Source: Grimontia kaedaensis
Lineage (GTDB): Bacteria > Pseudomonadota > Gammaproteobacteria > Enterobacterales > Vibrionaceae
NCBI RefSeq assembly: GCF_023746615.1
Contig: NZ_CP082276.1
Location: forward strand, 310,001 to 374,000
Direction: 5' to 3'
Length of the DNA: 64,000 nt
The notes below the pieces were generated by a model. That model did not search any database. It was not told the origin of the DNA and saw nothing but the letters and a program-made list of their open reading frames with translations. The translations under genes and the position numbers were made by a program. Below are positions 42,749 through 49,635 of this stretch, one piece after another (within the stretch, counting starts at the first letter, position 1; the number at the start of each line of letters is the position of its first letter).

Positions 42749-43218
42749 GCCGCGAACTGAGAAACGCACTTTCCTGCTTTGCCACTGGAGTCACAGTGAT
42801 TACAGCGCGCCATCAAGGGCAGGATTATGGATTGACGTGCTCGTCTTTCAACTCTGTTTCTTTGGAACCAGCGATTGTGCTTTGGAGCATCAACCGCACA
42901 TCGTCAACCAAACAACCGATTCTGGAGTCTGGTGGTTACACCGTGAGCGTGCTGGCGGTGGAACATTCCGAGCTTGCGATGAAGTTCTGTCGTGACAGCC
43001 ATGAAGAGCGCTTTCGTGGTGTGGAGATCCAACGTGCACCGAGTGGCCGTGCCATCATTGAAGGTGCTGTAGCCTGGTTTGACTGCGACTTAAACGGCGT
43101 CGTCAGTGCAGGTGACCACGATATTCTGCTTGGCAAAGTGACCGACTTTCACTCGCAGCAGGGCGATGGATTGGTGTTTGAACGCAGCCGCTTCGGAAAG
43201 GTAGGAGAAGTCGCTTAA
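42745..43218 (+). CDS. Flavin reductase (SmoA-like partner of the monooxygenase)
   Basis: 157-residue flavin reductase domain protein. It has the family opening LRNALSCFATGVTVITA, the flavin-binding TCSSFNSVSLEPAIVLWSI and the later FHSQQGDGLVFERSRFGKV. It supplies reduced FMN to the monooxygenase encoded two genes upstream. ATG 42745 overlaps the aldo/keto reductase stop (ATGA) and has GGGGAGGAA upstream; an in-frame start at 42715 would add ten unconserved residues. The stop overlaps the ATG of the TRAP small permease gene. Confidence 0.9.
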   Translation: MSRELRNALSCFATGVTVITARHQGQDYGLTCSSFNSVSLEPAIVLWSINRTSSTKQPILESGGYTVSVLAVEHSELAMKFCRDSHEERFRGVEIQRAPSGRAIIEGAVAWFDCDLNGVVSAGDHDILLGKVTDFHSQQGDGLVFERSRFGKVGEVA

Positions 43219-43748
43219 TGGCAGTGGTGAAGTCAGTCATTTCGGTGCTGGAAACCGTCAATAACACATTGGATCGCATTGGCGCATCCGTAGCTTGGGT
43301 GCTGGTGGCCTTGATGGTGTCCGGCATTCTGCTGCAGGTGGTGTGTCGCTACGTGTTCAATGCTGCATTGCCTTGGCCGGAAGAAGTCGCCCGGGCATTG
43401 ATGATTTGGATGATGGCACTGGTTGCGGGGCAGGCGTATCGAAAGGGCATGTTTGTCTCTATCGATATGATTTTCAATTATCTGTCGCCAAAGGTGGCGC
43501 AGGTGATTCGCCTTCTGCTGCTGGTGATTGCCTTTGCTGTACTGATCCAACTGTTCGTCATCGCACTGGAATTCTTTGACCGCGGCTTTCGAACCCGTGC
43601 AGCATCTTTTCCGCTGAAGCGGGCTTGGATCTATCTCGCGATGCCGGTGTGTTTCGGCACCATGTTGCTCGCGAATTTAGAAATGTTCCTGAAAGCGCTT
43701 ACTCACAAAGAAGAGGATGCCATCGCTGCGCAAGCTGGAGAAAGCTGA
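43218..43748 (+). CDS. TRAP transporter small permease (DctQ-type)
   Basis: 176-residue inner-membrane protein with four predicted helices and DctQ-family sequence (QVVCRYVFNAALPWPEEVARALMIWM, which includes the conserved Trp-Pro-Glu-Glu). It binds the large permease to form the Na+-driven transporter. The ATG overlaps the flavin reductase stop by one base, tying uptake to catabolism in one message. Confidence 0.92.
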   Translation: MAVVKSVISVLETVNNTLDRIGASVAWVLVALMVSGILLQVVCRYVFNAALPWPEEVARALMIWMMALVAGQAYRKGMFVSIDMIFNYLSPKVAQVIRLLLLVIAFAVLIQLFVIALEFFDRGFRTRAASFPLKRAWIYLAMPVCFGTMLLANLEMFLKALTHKEEDAIAAQAGES

Positions 43749-43786
43749 GTAGTCAGGCGTTGGTAATCATAAGGATGTGGCTGTAA

Positions 43787-45073
43787 ATGTTGATCTTCTT
43801 TCTACCTCTGTTTTTGGTTTTTCTTCTCGTCGGCATGCCGGTGTTTTTCGCGCTGCTCGCCGCTCCGGGCTTCATGCTCTATGCCGAAGGCATGGACAGG
43901 GATATTCCCTTACTATTTCGCAATATCTACAACGGAATTGATTCTTTCCCGCTGATGGCCATTCCCTTCTTCATGCTCGCGGGTGAGGTGATGAACCGAA
44001 GTGGGATCACCCTGAGTCTGGTGAATTTCTCGCAATCACTTATTGGTCATGTTCGCGGTGGTCTGGCTCACGTCAACGTGATGTCGAGCATGCTGTTTGC
44101 GGGGCTTTCCGGTTCTGCCGTGGCGGATACCTCTGCCATCGGCTCGATGATGATCCCAGCGATGGAGAAGAACGGGTATTCACGTAAGTTCGCGGCCGCC
44201 ATTACCGCGGCTTCCTCGGTGATTGGTCCAATTATTCCGCCTTCCGGCATCATGATTATTTACGCCTACACCATGGAAATTTCCGTGGCAGCACTGTTTG
44301 CGGCGGGAGTGGTTCCCGGTGTGATGATTGGTGGTGGCTTGATGCTGTTGATCGCGCTGCTGGCAAAAAGCCAGAACCTGCCGATTGCCAGTGAAAAAGC
44401 AACATGGCGCGAACGCGGAACAGCCACCAGAAAGGCCTTCTGGCCGCTGCTAACCCCCGTGATCATTCTGGGCGGTATATTGGGTGGCATCTTTACACCG
44501 ACGGAAGCTTCTGCCGTTGCGGTGCTGTATACCTTGGTCGTCGGCATGTTTGTGCTTCGTACTGTGAAGCTGAAAGATATCCCGGACATTTTTACCGCAA
44601 GTGCCAAGTCGTCTGCTGTGATTCTGCTTTTGGTTGGCGCGGCACTCGCGTTCAAAACCGTGGTATCGCTCTCTCATGCAGCAGAATCCATGGCGCATTG
44701 GACGTTAAGTATCAGTGAGAATCCGCTGATCTTACTGTTCCTTATCAACATCCTGCTTTTTATTGTTGGCATGTTCCTCGATGCAGGGCCGGCCATCATT
44801 ATTCTGGGGCCAATTCTGGCGCCGGTTTTTGTCAGTCTGGGCATAGACCCAGTGCATTTCGCCATCATCATGAGTGTGAACCTCACGGTGGGCTTGGCGA
44901 CGCCTCCAATGGGACTGGTGCTGTTTGTGGCATCAAGCGTATCCGGCGAAAAAGTCGAAACGTTGTCCCGCGCGATTCTGCCGTTCCTGGCAGTGGAAGT
45001 GGTAGTGATCTTCCTGATTACGTTTTTCCCGTCTCTTTCTATGACCATTCCGCAATGGCTGGGTCTGGCATGA
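43787..45073 (+). CDS. TRAP transporter large permease (DctM-type)
   Basis: 428-residue multi-helix membrane subunit of the DctM/SiaM family. Characteristic segments include NGIDSFPLMAIPFFMLAGEVMNRSG, GLSGSAVADTSAIGSMMIPAM, IGPIIPPSGIMIIYA and NLTVGLATPPMGLVLF. It carries substrate with Na+ coupling after delivery by the periplasmic receptor. AAGGATG lies upstream of the ATG. The receptor gene follows only after a 355-base gap holding an inserted repeat element. Confidence 0.94.
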   Translation: MLIFFLPLFLVFLLVGMPVFFALLAAPGFMLYAEGMDRDIPLLFRNIYNGIDSFPLMAIPFFMLAGEVMNRSGITLSLVNFSQSLIGHVRGGLAHVNVMSSMLFAGLSGSAVADTSAIGSMMIPAMEKNGYSRKFAAAITAASSVIGPIIPPSGIMIIYAYTMEISVAALFAAGVVPGVMIGGGLMLLIALLAKSQNLPIASEKATWRERGTATRKAFWPLLTPVIILGGILGGIFTPTEASAVAVLYTLVVGMFVLRTVKLKDIPDIFTASAKSSAVILLLVGAALAFKTVVSLSHAAESMAHWTLSISENPLILLFLINILLFIVGMFLDAGPAIIILGPILAPVFVSLGIDPVHFAIIMSVNLTVGLATPPMGLVLFVASSVSGEKVETLSRAILPFLAVEVVVIFLITFFPSLSMTIPQWLGLA

Positions 45074-45082
45074 GTCGATTTA

Positions 45083-45346
45083 ATACCCAAACAACCTGGA
45101 GATGCTCGCATTTAGAGGTCATCAAAGCGTTTAATTCAAGGCAAATTTCGCGAGGAGTAGTGATTCTACTTCCGTGGAATTTAACGAAGAAGTGGGCGCA
45201 TTGAAGGCCTCCCTTCGGGCGAGTTGACTGACACTGTGCTCTTTGTTGTTCCTTTTTGATGGGGGTGACTGCACCTACAAAGGAACGCCGCGATCACAAT
45301 GCCAGTCAATCTCGCTGAATCCAGCATCTTCAGGCTGTTTGGGTAT
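45083..45346. mobile_element. MITE-like element (264 bp) between TRAP permease and receptor genes
   Basis: Terminal inverted repeats of 24 bases at 45083-45106 and 45323-45346 match at 22 positions (ends ATACCCAAACARCCTG). The interior encodes nothing and contains an imperfect palindrome at 45141-45186. No transposase is present. It begins 9 bases after the large permease stop codon, so it has inserted within an operon. Confidence 0.65.
45137..45203. repeat. Palindromic core repeat, copy 1 (inside the MITE-like element)
   Basis: The segment beginning CAAGGCAAATTTCG, with AGTAGTGATTCTAC at its centre and GCATT at its end, aligns over its length with 56685-56753. The two copies share the inner AGTAGTxATTCTAC turn and flanking AAATTT / AATTT arms. 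Confidence 0.6.
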
Positions 45347-45358
45347 ATACAAGCAACC

Positions 45359-45401
45359 GAGAACGTAAGTTCTCACCTTATGTGGAACAGCCTTCGGGCT
45401 G
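45359..45401 (+). promoter_or_regulatory. Two tetraloop hairpins in the leader of the TRAP receptor gene
   Basis: GAGAAC-GTAA-GTTCTC (45359-45374) closes on a GNRA-type loop, and CAGCC-TTCG-GGCTG (45388-45401) on a UUCG loop. Both lie within 70 bases of the receptor ATG. They may stabilise the receptor message. No promoter could be placed with confidence. Confidence 0.55.
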
Positions 45402-45428
45402 GCAATCACGGAAGTGAAAAGGTGAAGT

Positions 45429-46520
45429 ATGAAAATAACGGTAAATAAAATGCGTACAGCATTGAAGGGAAGTGCACTGGCGTTGTTGGCTGGATTAATG
45501 ACCACCACAGCATTGTCAGTGCCTGCCATGGCGGCGGACTTCAACCTTCGCGCAGTGGCTAACTCCAACGAAAATGACGAAGACTATGATGGTCTGATCG
45601 TCTTTAAAGACTTCGTTGAATCTCACTCGAACGGCAAAATCAAAGTCGATCTCTATATCGGTACCCAGCTTTGCGGTAACGGTACCGAGTGTATTCAAGC
45701 GGTAGAAGATGGTTCAGTCGATATCTACATTTCTACCTCTGGCGGTGCGGCGAACATGTTCCCGTACATTCAGGTTCTCGACCTTCCGTATGTTCTGCCG
45801 GATGACCGCACCGCAGAAGCTGTTCTACAGGGCGATTTCGTACGTGAACTGCGTAAATCCATTCTTGCGGATACTGACGACAAACTGCGTTTGATGGCTA
45901 TCGGTAATACTGGCGGCTGGCGTAACTTTGCCAACACCAAGCGCACGGTGAAACAGCCAAGTGATTTGGAAGGCCTGAAAATCCGCACCGTGGTTGCTGA
46001 CTTGCCACAGGTATTGGTGAAAGCGCTGGGTGCAAGCCCTACGCCAATCCCATGGCCTGAGCTCTATACTTCATTCCAGACGGGGGTGGTTGAAGGCTCG
46101 AAAAATGGTATCACCGATATCATGGGCATGAAGTTCCCAGAAGCAGGCTTGAAATACGTGACTTTGGACGGTCATGCCTACATGTCAGCGCTTTGGTATA
46201 TGAACAACGAAGCCTTCCTTGATATGCCACCAGAGCTACGTAAAGTGATTGTCGATGGCTTCCGTGCACTACAACAGGCAACGTTTGCTTCTCCGAAGCG
46301 TAAATCGATTGCTGCTTACGATGCCTTCAAGAAAGCCGGCGGTAAGCTTTACGTGCCAACTCCTGAAGAAAAAGCCAAGTTCCAGGAATCCGCAGCGCCG
46401 GTTTATATCTGGTTCCAAGAGAACGTGAAAGACGGTAAGAAGTGGTTTGATTTGCTCAAATCAGAATCCGAAAAAGCGCAACAACAGATTGCCGCAGCGG
46501 ATAAAGCAGACCTCTCTTAA
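45429..46520 (+). CDS. TRAP transporter substrate-binding protein (DctP-type)
   Basis: 363-residue periplasmic receptor. The signal peptide is about 35 residues and ends in PAMAA before DFNLRAVANSNENDEDYDGL. DctP-family marks follow: CIQAVEDGSVDIYISTSGGAANMFP, LRLMAIGNTGGWRNFANTKR, and GLKIRTV with the conserved Arg that salt-bridges a substrate acid group. An anionic sugar such as a sulfosugar would satisfy that Arg, but this is inference. AAAGGTGAAG precedes the ATG. Confidence 0.93.
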   Translation: MKITVNKMRTALKGSALALLAGLMTTTALSVPAMAADFNLRAVANSNENDEDYDGLIVFKDFVESHSNGKIKVDLYIGTQLCGNGTECIQAVEDGSVDIYISTSGGAANMFPYIQVLDLPYVLPDDRTAEAVLQGDFVRELRKSILADTDDKLRLMAIGNTGGWRNFANTKRTVKQPSDLEGLKIRTVVADLPQVLVKALGASPTPIPWPELYTSFQTGVVEGSKNGITDIMGMKFPEAGLKYVTLDGHAYMSALWYMNNEAFLDMPPELRKVIVDGFRALQQATFASPKRKSIAAYDAFKKAGGKLYVPTPEEKAKFQESAAPVYIWFQENVKDGKKWFDLLKSESEKAQQQIAAADKADLS

Positions 46521-46538
46521 AGGTTTGGATGGGAATAA

Positions 46539-46570
46539 AAATCAGCCTCTCGGGGCTGATTTCTCTTTTT
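46539..46570 (+). terminator. Terminator of the monooxygenase-TRAP operon
   Basis: AAATCAGCC (46539-46547) pairs with GGCTGATTT (46554-46562), followed by CTCTTTTT. It lies 19 bases after the receptor stop codon. Confidence 0.88.
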
Positions 46571-46581
46571 ACGCAGTTTGG

Positions 46582-47157
46582 CTATTTCAACAAAGGATCA
46601 ATCGTTGCCTGCCAGTCATCCAAGCTAGAGTTGTGATCGACCGGAACCAAACCCGCATTGTTAATAAACACTGTGGGTGTTGCCCAGACTGATCGTGTTG
46701 CCGCATAACGAATCGGTGTTCTGCCTTGCACGTAAACATCGCTGCTGTCCATTCGCTCAATGAAAGCTTCACGGTCAACGTTGCCATGCTCCACGGCGTA
46801 ATCAGCAACCAAATTTCTCAGATCTTCGTGGGTCTTATGGAGAAACTGGCCGTTGTAAAACGTATCCTGCCGCTCATATAAGAAGGTGGCGAAGCGATAA
46901 AACTTCTCGGCATCACCCTCTGCCAAAGCAAATAACCCCAAACTCATGTCCCACGCCTGACGGTGGTTGCTTAGCGTAATGAGGTGAGTTTTCAGGCTCA
47001 CGGACTGACCTTTGTAATGCGCCATTACCGCCATCAGGTTTGGCCAGATAGCGCGTGAATGTGGGCATTGAATGTCGACGAAAACATCAATGGTGACGGA
47101 TGCGGCTGGGTCACCAAGTAGAAAGCCGCTCGGGCGGTGGGGAATGGGTATGCTCAT
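46582..47157 (-). CDS. DsbA-like thioredoxin-fold protein with CPHS active site
   Basis: 191-residue cytoplasmic (no signal peptide) thioredoxin-fold protein. The active-site motif is Cys31-Pro-His-Ser34, a CxxS variant that lacks the resolving cysteine, with a cis-Pro segment WATPTVFINN near the C-terminus and a helical insertion between. Proteins of this kind act as glutathione-dependent isomerases or transferases rather than dithiol oxidases. It is monocistronic and convergent with the TRAP operon. The substrate is unknown. Confidence 0.82.
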   Translation of the reverse strand: MSIPIPHRPSGFLLGDPAASVTIDVFVDIQCPHSRAIWPNLMAVMAHYKGQSVSLKTHLITLSNHRQAWDMSLGLFALAEGDAEKFYRFATFLYERQDTFYNGQFLHKTHEDLRNLVADYAVEHGNVDREAFIERMDSSDVYVQGRTPIRYAATRSVWATPTVFINNAGLVPVDHNSSLDDWQATIDPLLK

Positions 47158-47267
47158 AACGTCCTTGTCCTTAGCTAGTTGTTATTGTGTTGAGCCAAGT
47201 GTAGCTAACGTATTCGGGTCGTCTCTAGACCCTAACTGAGTCACTCGTGCGACTTTGAATCAGTACG

Positions 47268-47936
47268 TTATGCAATAAAAGTTTGTCTGAAACGGGTGAT
47301 ACCTTTAGGCGTAAATTCGATAACTCTTGAGTCCGGTAATTGCTGCGCCCAACCCTGGCTAAGTAAGTATTCCAATATCCACTTTCCAAGGCTCCCCGCT
47401 ATGTGTGTTCGCCTTTCACTCCAATCCAGACAGGCTTTGCAAACAGGACGCTTTTGTCTTTCAAACTCCTCGATGTCAGCACCCAAGCTAATAAAAAAGG
47501 CTTTCCCTTTTTCCGTTAGCTTCGCTTCAATTAACGCATCTTCAATCAAACCTTGCGCCACCAGAGAATCATAGAGTTGAACGGCAACTTCACCGGCCAG
47601 GTGGTCATAACATATACGCGAATGACGAAGTGATATATCGCTAGGGCCAGTGTGAATAGGGTTGATAGAAGCGGTTACGTTCATCAGTTGTTCGAGCAGT
47701 TCTGCGATTTCATAACCAGCAAGTTGGAAGTATCGATGGCGACCTTGTTTTCGCACTACCAGCAAACCACCCTCGACCAACTTTGCTAAGTGGCTACTGG
47801 CGGTTTGCGCGGAAATATCGGCTTCCAACGCCAGTTCAGTTGCGGTCAACGCTTTACCGCCAAGCAGTGCAATGAGCATTTTAGATCGGGCGCTATCGGC
47901 AACAAGCGCGGCGGTTTGAGTGATGTCCGGTTCCAT
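47268..47936 (-). CDS. ArsR-family winged-helix regulator with C-terminal extension
   Basis: 222 residues. The ArsR/SmtB winged helix fills residues 1-85 (KALTATELALEADISAQTASSHLAKLVEGGLLVVRKQGRHRYFQL). The C-terminal 130 residues hold a second conserved region, with CKACLDWSERRTHIAGSLG and FTPKGITRF, seen in a subgroup of ArsR-like repressors. It lacks an obvious CxC metal site in the DNA-binding domain. It is divergent from a three-gene operon, with a perfect palindrome in the shared promoter, so it is the likely regulator. Confidence 0.9.
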   Translation of the reverse strand: MEPDITQTAALVADSARSKMLIALLGGKALTATELALEADISAQTASSHLAKLVEGGLLVVRKQGRHRYFQLAGYEIAELLEQLMNVTASINPIHTGPSDISLRHSRICYDHLAGEVAVQLYDSLVAQGLIEDALIEAKLTEKGKAFFISLGADIEEFERQKRPVCKACLDWSERRTHIAGSLGKWILEYLLSQGWAQQLPDSRVIEFTPKGITRFRQTFIA

Positions 47937-47991
47937 TTCAAAAACTCGATGATTTGACTGCGATAAGGTTAGCAGTCGTTACTATGGAATA

Positions 47992-48009
47992 CTTCGACTG
48001 CGGTCGAAG
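47992..48009. promoter_or_regulatory. Perfect palindrome in the ArsR divergent promoter (probable operator)
   Basis: CTTCGAC-TGCG-GTCGAAG is a perfect 7-4-7 inverted repeat, midway between the regulator start (47936) and the first gene of the rightward operon (48073). A second repeat, GACTGC / GCAGTC, lies at 47956-47961 and 47972-47977. Confidence 0.7.
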
Positions 48010-48072
48010 CATAGGGTGATTTCAACGCTTAAGCTGTTATCCAACGCTCAACATGGATAAGGACGTGGCGCC

Positions 48073-48408
48073 ATGATCACCTGTTTTATTGAATACCGTA
48101 TCGACCCGTTCAAACATAGTCAGTTTGAAAAATATGCCAAGAACTGGGGAAAGATCATTCCTGAGTGTGGAGGCGATTTACTGGGCTATTTCATGCCCCA
48201 TGAAGGCACTAACGATGTAGCCTATGGCCTGATTTCGTTTCCAGATTTAGCATCGTATGAAACCTACCGCGAGCGGCTTAGAACGGATGAGCCGGGGAAG
48301 CGGAATTTTCTGTTCGCCAACAAAGAGCAGTTTATTGCAGCTGAAAAACGCTCATTCCTAAGAGTGGTGGATGCAACCTACAAGCAAGGAGCGAGGGTAG
48401 CAAAATGA
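48073..48408 (+). CDS. NIPSNAP family protein
   Basis: 111-residue protein with the dimeric alpha/beta-barrel fold of the NIPSNAP group (MITCFIEYRIDPFKHSQFEKYAKNW, then LLGYFMPHEGTNDVAYGLISFPDLASYETYRERL). The biochemical role is unsettled in bacteria. It is the first gene of a three-gene operon; its stop overlaps the next start by four bases. It is probably controlled by the divergent ArsR regulator. Confidence 0.88.
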   Translation: MITCFIEYRIDPFKHSQFEKYAKNWGKIIPECGGDLLGYFMPHEGTNDVAYGLISFPDLASYETYRERLRTDEPGKRNFLFANKEQFIAAEKRSFLRVVDATYKQGARVAK

Positions 48409-48728
48409 TCGCCGTTATCTTTGAAGTGGAACCCCATACGGAGCACAAAAGCACGTATCTTGATATAGCTGCCGTACTCCGTGAGGAACTGATGGAGGTG
48501 GAAGGGTTTATCTCAGTAGAGCGCTTTCAGAGTTTGACTAATGAGGAGCGTATGTTGTCGCTGTCTTTCTGGGAAAGTGAAGAGGCGATCGCTCATTGGC
48601 GGAATAACCTTCGTCATCAACTGGCGCAGCAAAAAGGAAAAGAAAGCTTGTTTAAAAACTATCGTATTCGCGTTGCAAACGTGGTGAGAGATTACGGGTT
48701 GGATGCCCAGCAAGGAGAAGAACGATGA
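48405..48728 (+). CDS. Antibiotic biosynthesis monooxygenase (ABM) domain protein
   Basis: 107 residues with the ABM fold (MIAVIFEVEPHTEHKSTYLDIA, VEGFISVERFQSL, LSLSFWESEEAIAHWRNN). Members include cofactor-free oxygenases of quinone-type substrates and haem-degrading enzymes. ATGA overlaps tie it to both neighbours. The substrate is unknown. Confidence 0.88.
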   Translation: MIAVIFEVEPHTEHKSTYLDIAAVLREELMEVEGFISVERFQSLTNEERMLSLSFWESEEAIAHWRNNLRHQLAQQKGKESLFKNYRIRVANVVRDYGLDAQQGEER

Positions 48729-49015
48729 GAGTGGTTGCGATTTTTACTGATACCCCAGAAATGCTCGAACACCGTAAACAGCACAGTCAGGCACACTTTG
48801 ATTTTTTGCGTGCTAACCAATCAGAGATTCTAGTTGGGGGCGGGCTAAGAGATGAAGACGGGGGCGCGTATGTGGGTGGTCTCTGGGTTATGGAAGTGGA
48901 AAATATGACTCGCGCAAAGGCGATTATCGAACAAGACCCTTATTACGTACCTGAGTTTCGTAGCTACCAATTAAAAGTTTGGGGTAAAGCGTTTGATGAA
49001 GACGTAATTATATGA
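48725..49015 (+). CDS. YciI family protein
   Basis: 96 residues with the YciI-like alpha/beta-barrel fold. The His-Asp-type catalytic pair of the family is suggested by HSQAHFDFLRANQ and the later VENMTRAKAIIEQDPYY, where the Asp-Pro is conserved in YciI proteins. It ends the three-gene operon. It could be a small hydrolase or a binding protein; no substrate is known. Confidence 0.87.
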   Translation: MRVVAIFTDTPEMLEHRKQHSQAHFDFLRANQSEILVGGGLRDEDGGAYVGGLWVMEVENMTRAKAIIEQDPYYVPEFRSYQLKVWGKAFDEDVII

Positions 49016-49134
49016 AATGTAGAAACTATTCTATTTAAAGGTCAAAAGTCTGATTTGAGATAACTGTCTAAATACACAGTATTTCAGTGTGGTAAGGTTC
49101 GTGCAGATTTTCGATTCAAAGCCCAAGGAAGACC

Positions 49135-49557
49135 ATGAGAGACGTTGTTTTAAAGAACCTGCGCGAACGTTTTCAATCATTGAATGAGATTGTTGATACC
49201 TTAAATCCAGAGCTGTTTACCACCCATTTGAATGTACCGAAGAATAAGTCTGTTGGTGAACATATGTGGTGTATTGTCGGTGCACGGGAGAGCTATACGA
49301 AATCGTTGCTGAAAGGCGAGTGGGCAGGCTTTGAATGTTCACTGGCATCGACCGAACGTCGTGGCGATGTGATCGACAAACTGAAATCTTCCGAAGTCGC
49401 GTTCGACGAAGTGGTAAATACCATTAGCAACTGGACGCCAGAGCGTGACGAGTTATTGGTTTATTTGCTTGAACACGAAGCAACCCATGAAGCGCAATTG
49501 ATTCGCCATATCTTCGCTCTTGAGCAAACGTTGCCTGAATCGGTGAAGTGGGCTTAA
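49135..49557 (+). CDS. DinB-like four-helix protein
   Basis: 140 residues predicted as a four-helix bundle of the DinB/YfiT group. Three metal-binding histidines are plausible: one in VGEHMWCIVGARE and two in LLEHEATHEAQLIRH. Members include thiol-dependent S-transferases and damage-inducible proteins. AAGGAAG lies upstream of the ATG. It is monocistronic, with a strong shared terminator after it. Confidence 0.8.
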   Translation: MRDVVLKNLRERFQSLNEIVDTLNPELFTTHLNVPKNKSVGEHMWCIVGARESYTKSLLKGEWAGFECSLASTERRGDVIDKLKSSEVAFDEVVNTISNWTPERDELLVYLLEHEATHEAQLIRHIFALEQTLPESVKWA

Positions 49558-49572
49558 ACAATCCGCGAATGC

Positions 49573-49608
49573 AAGAGAAAGGGAGAGCCGAAGCTCTCCC
49601 TTTCTCTT
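49573..49608. terminator. Bidirectional terminator, 16-bp perfect stem
   Basis: Sixteen perfectly paired bases (49573-49588 with 49593-49608) around a CGAA loop, between the convergent DinB-like gene and the 842-residue protein gene. There are T-rich tails on both strands. Confidence 0.9.
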
Positions 49609-49635
49609 ATCTTTCCCCTATTATGGATGACTCAG

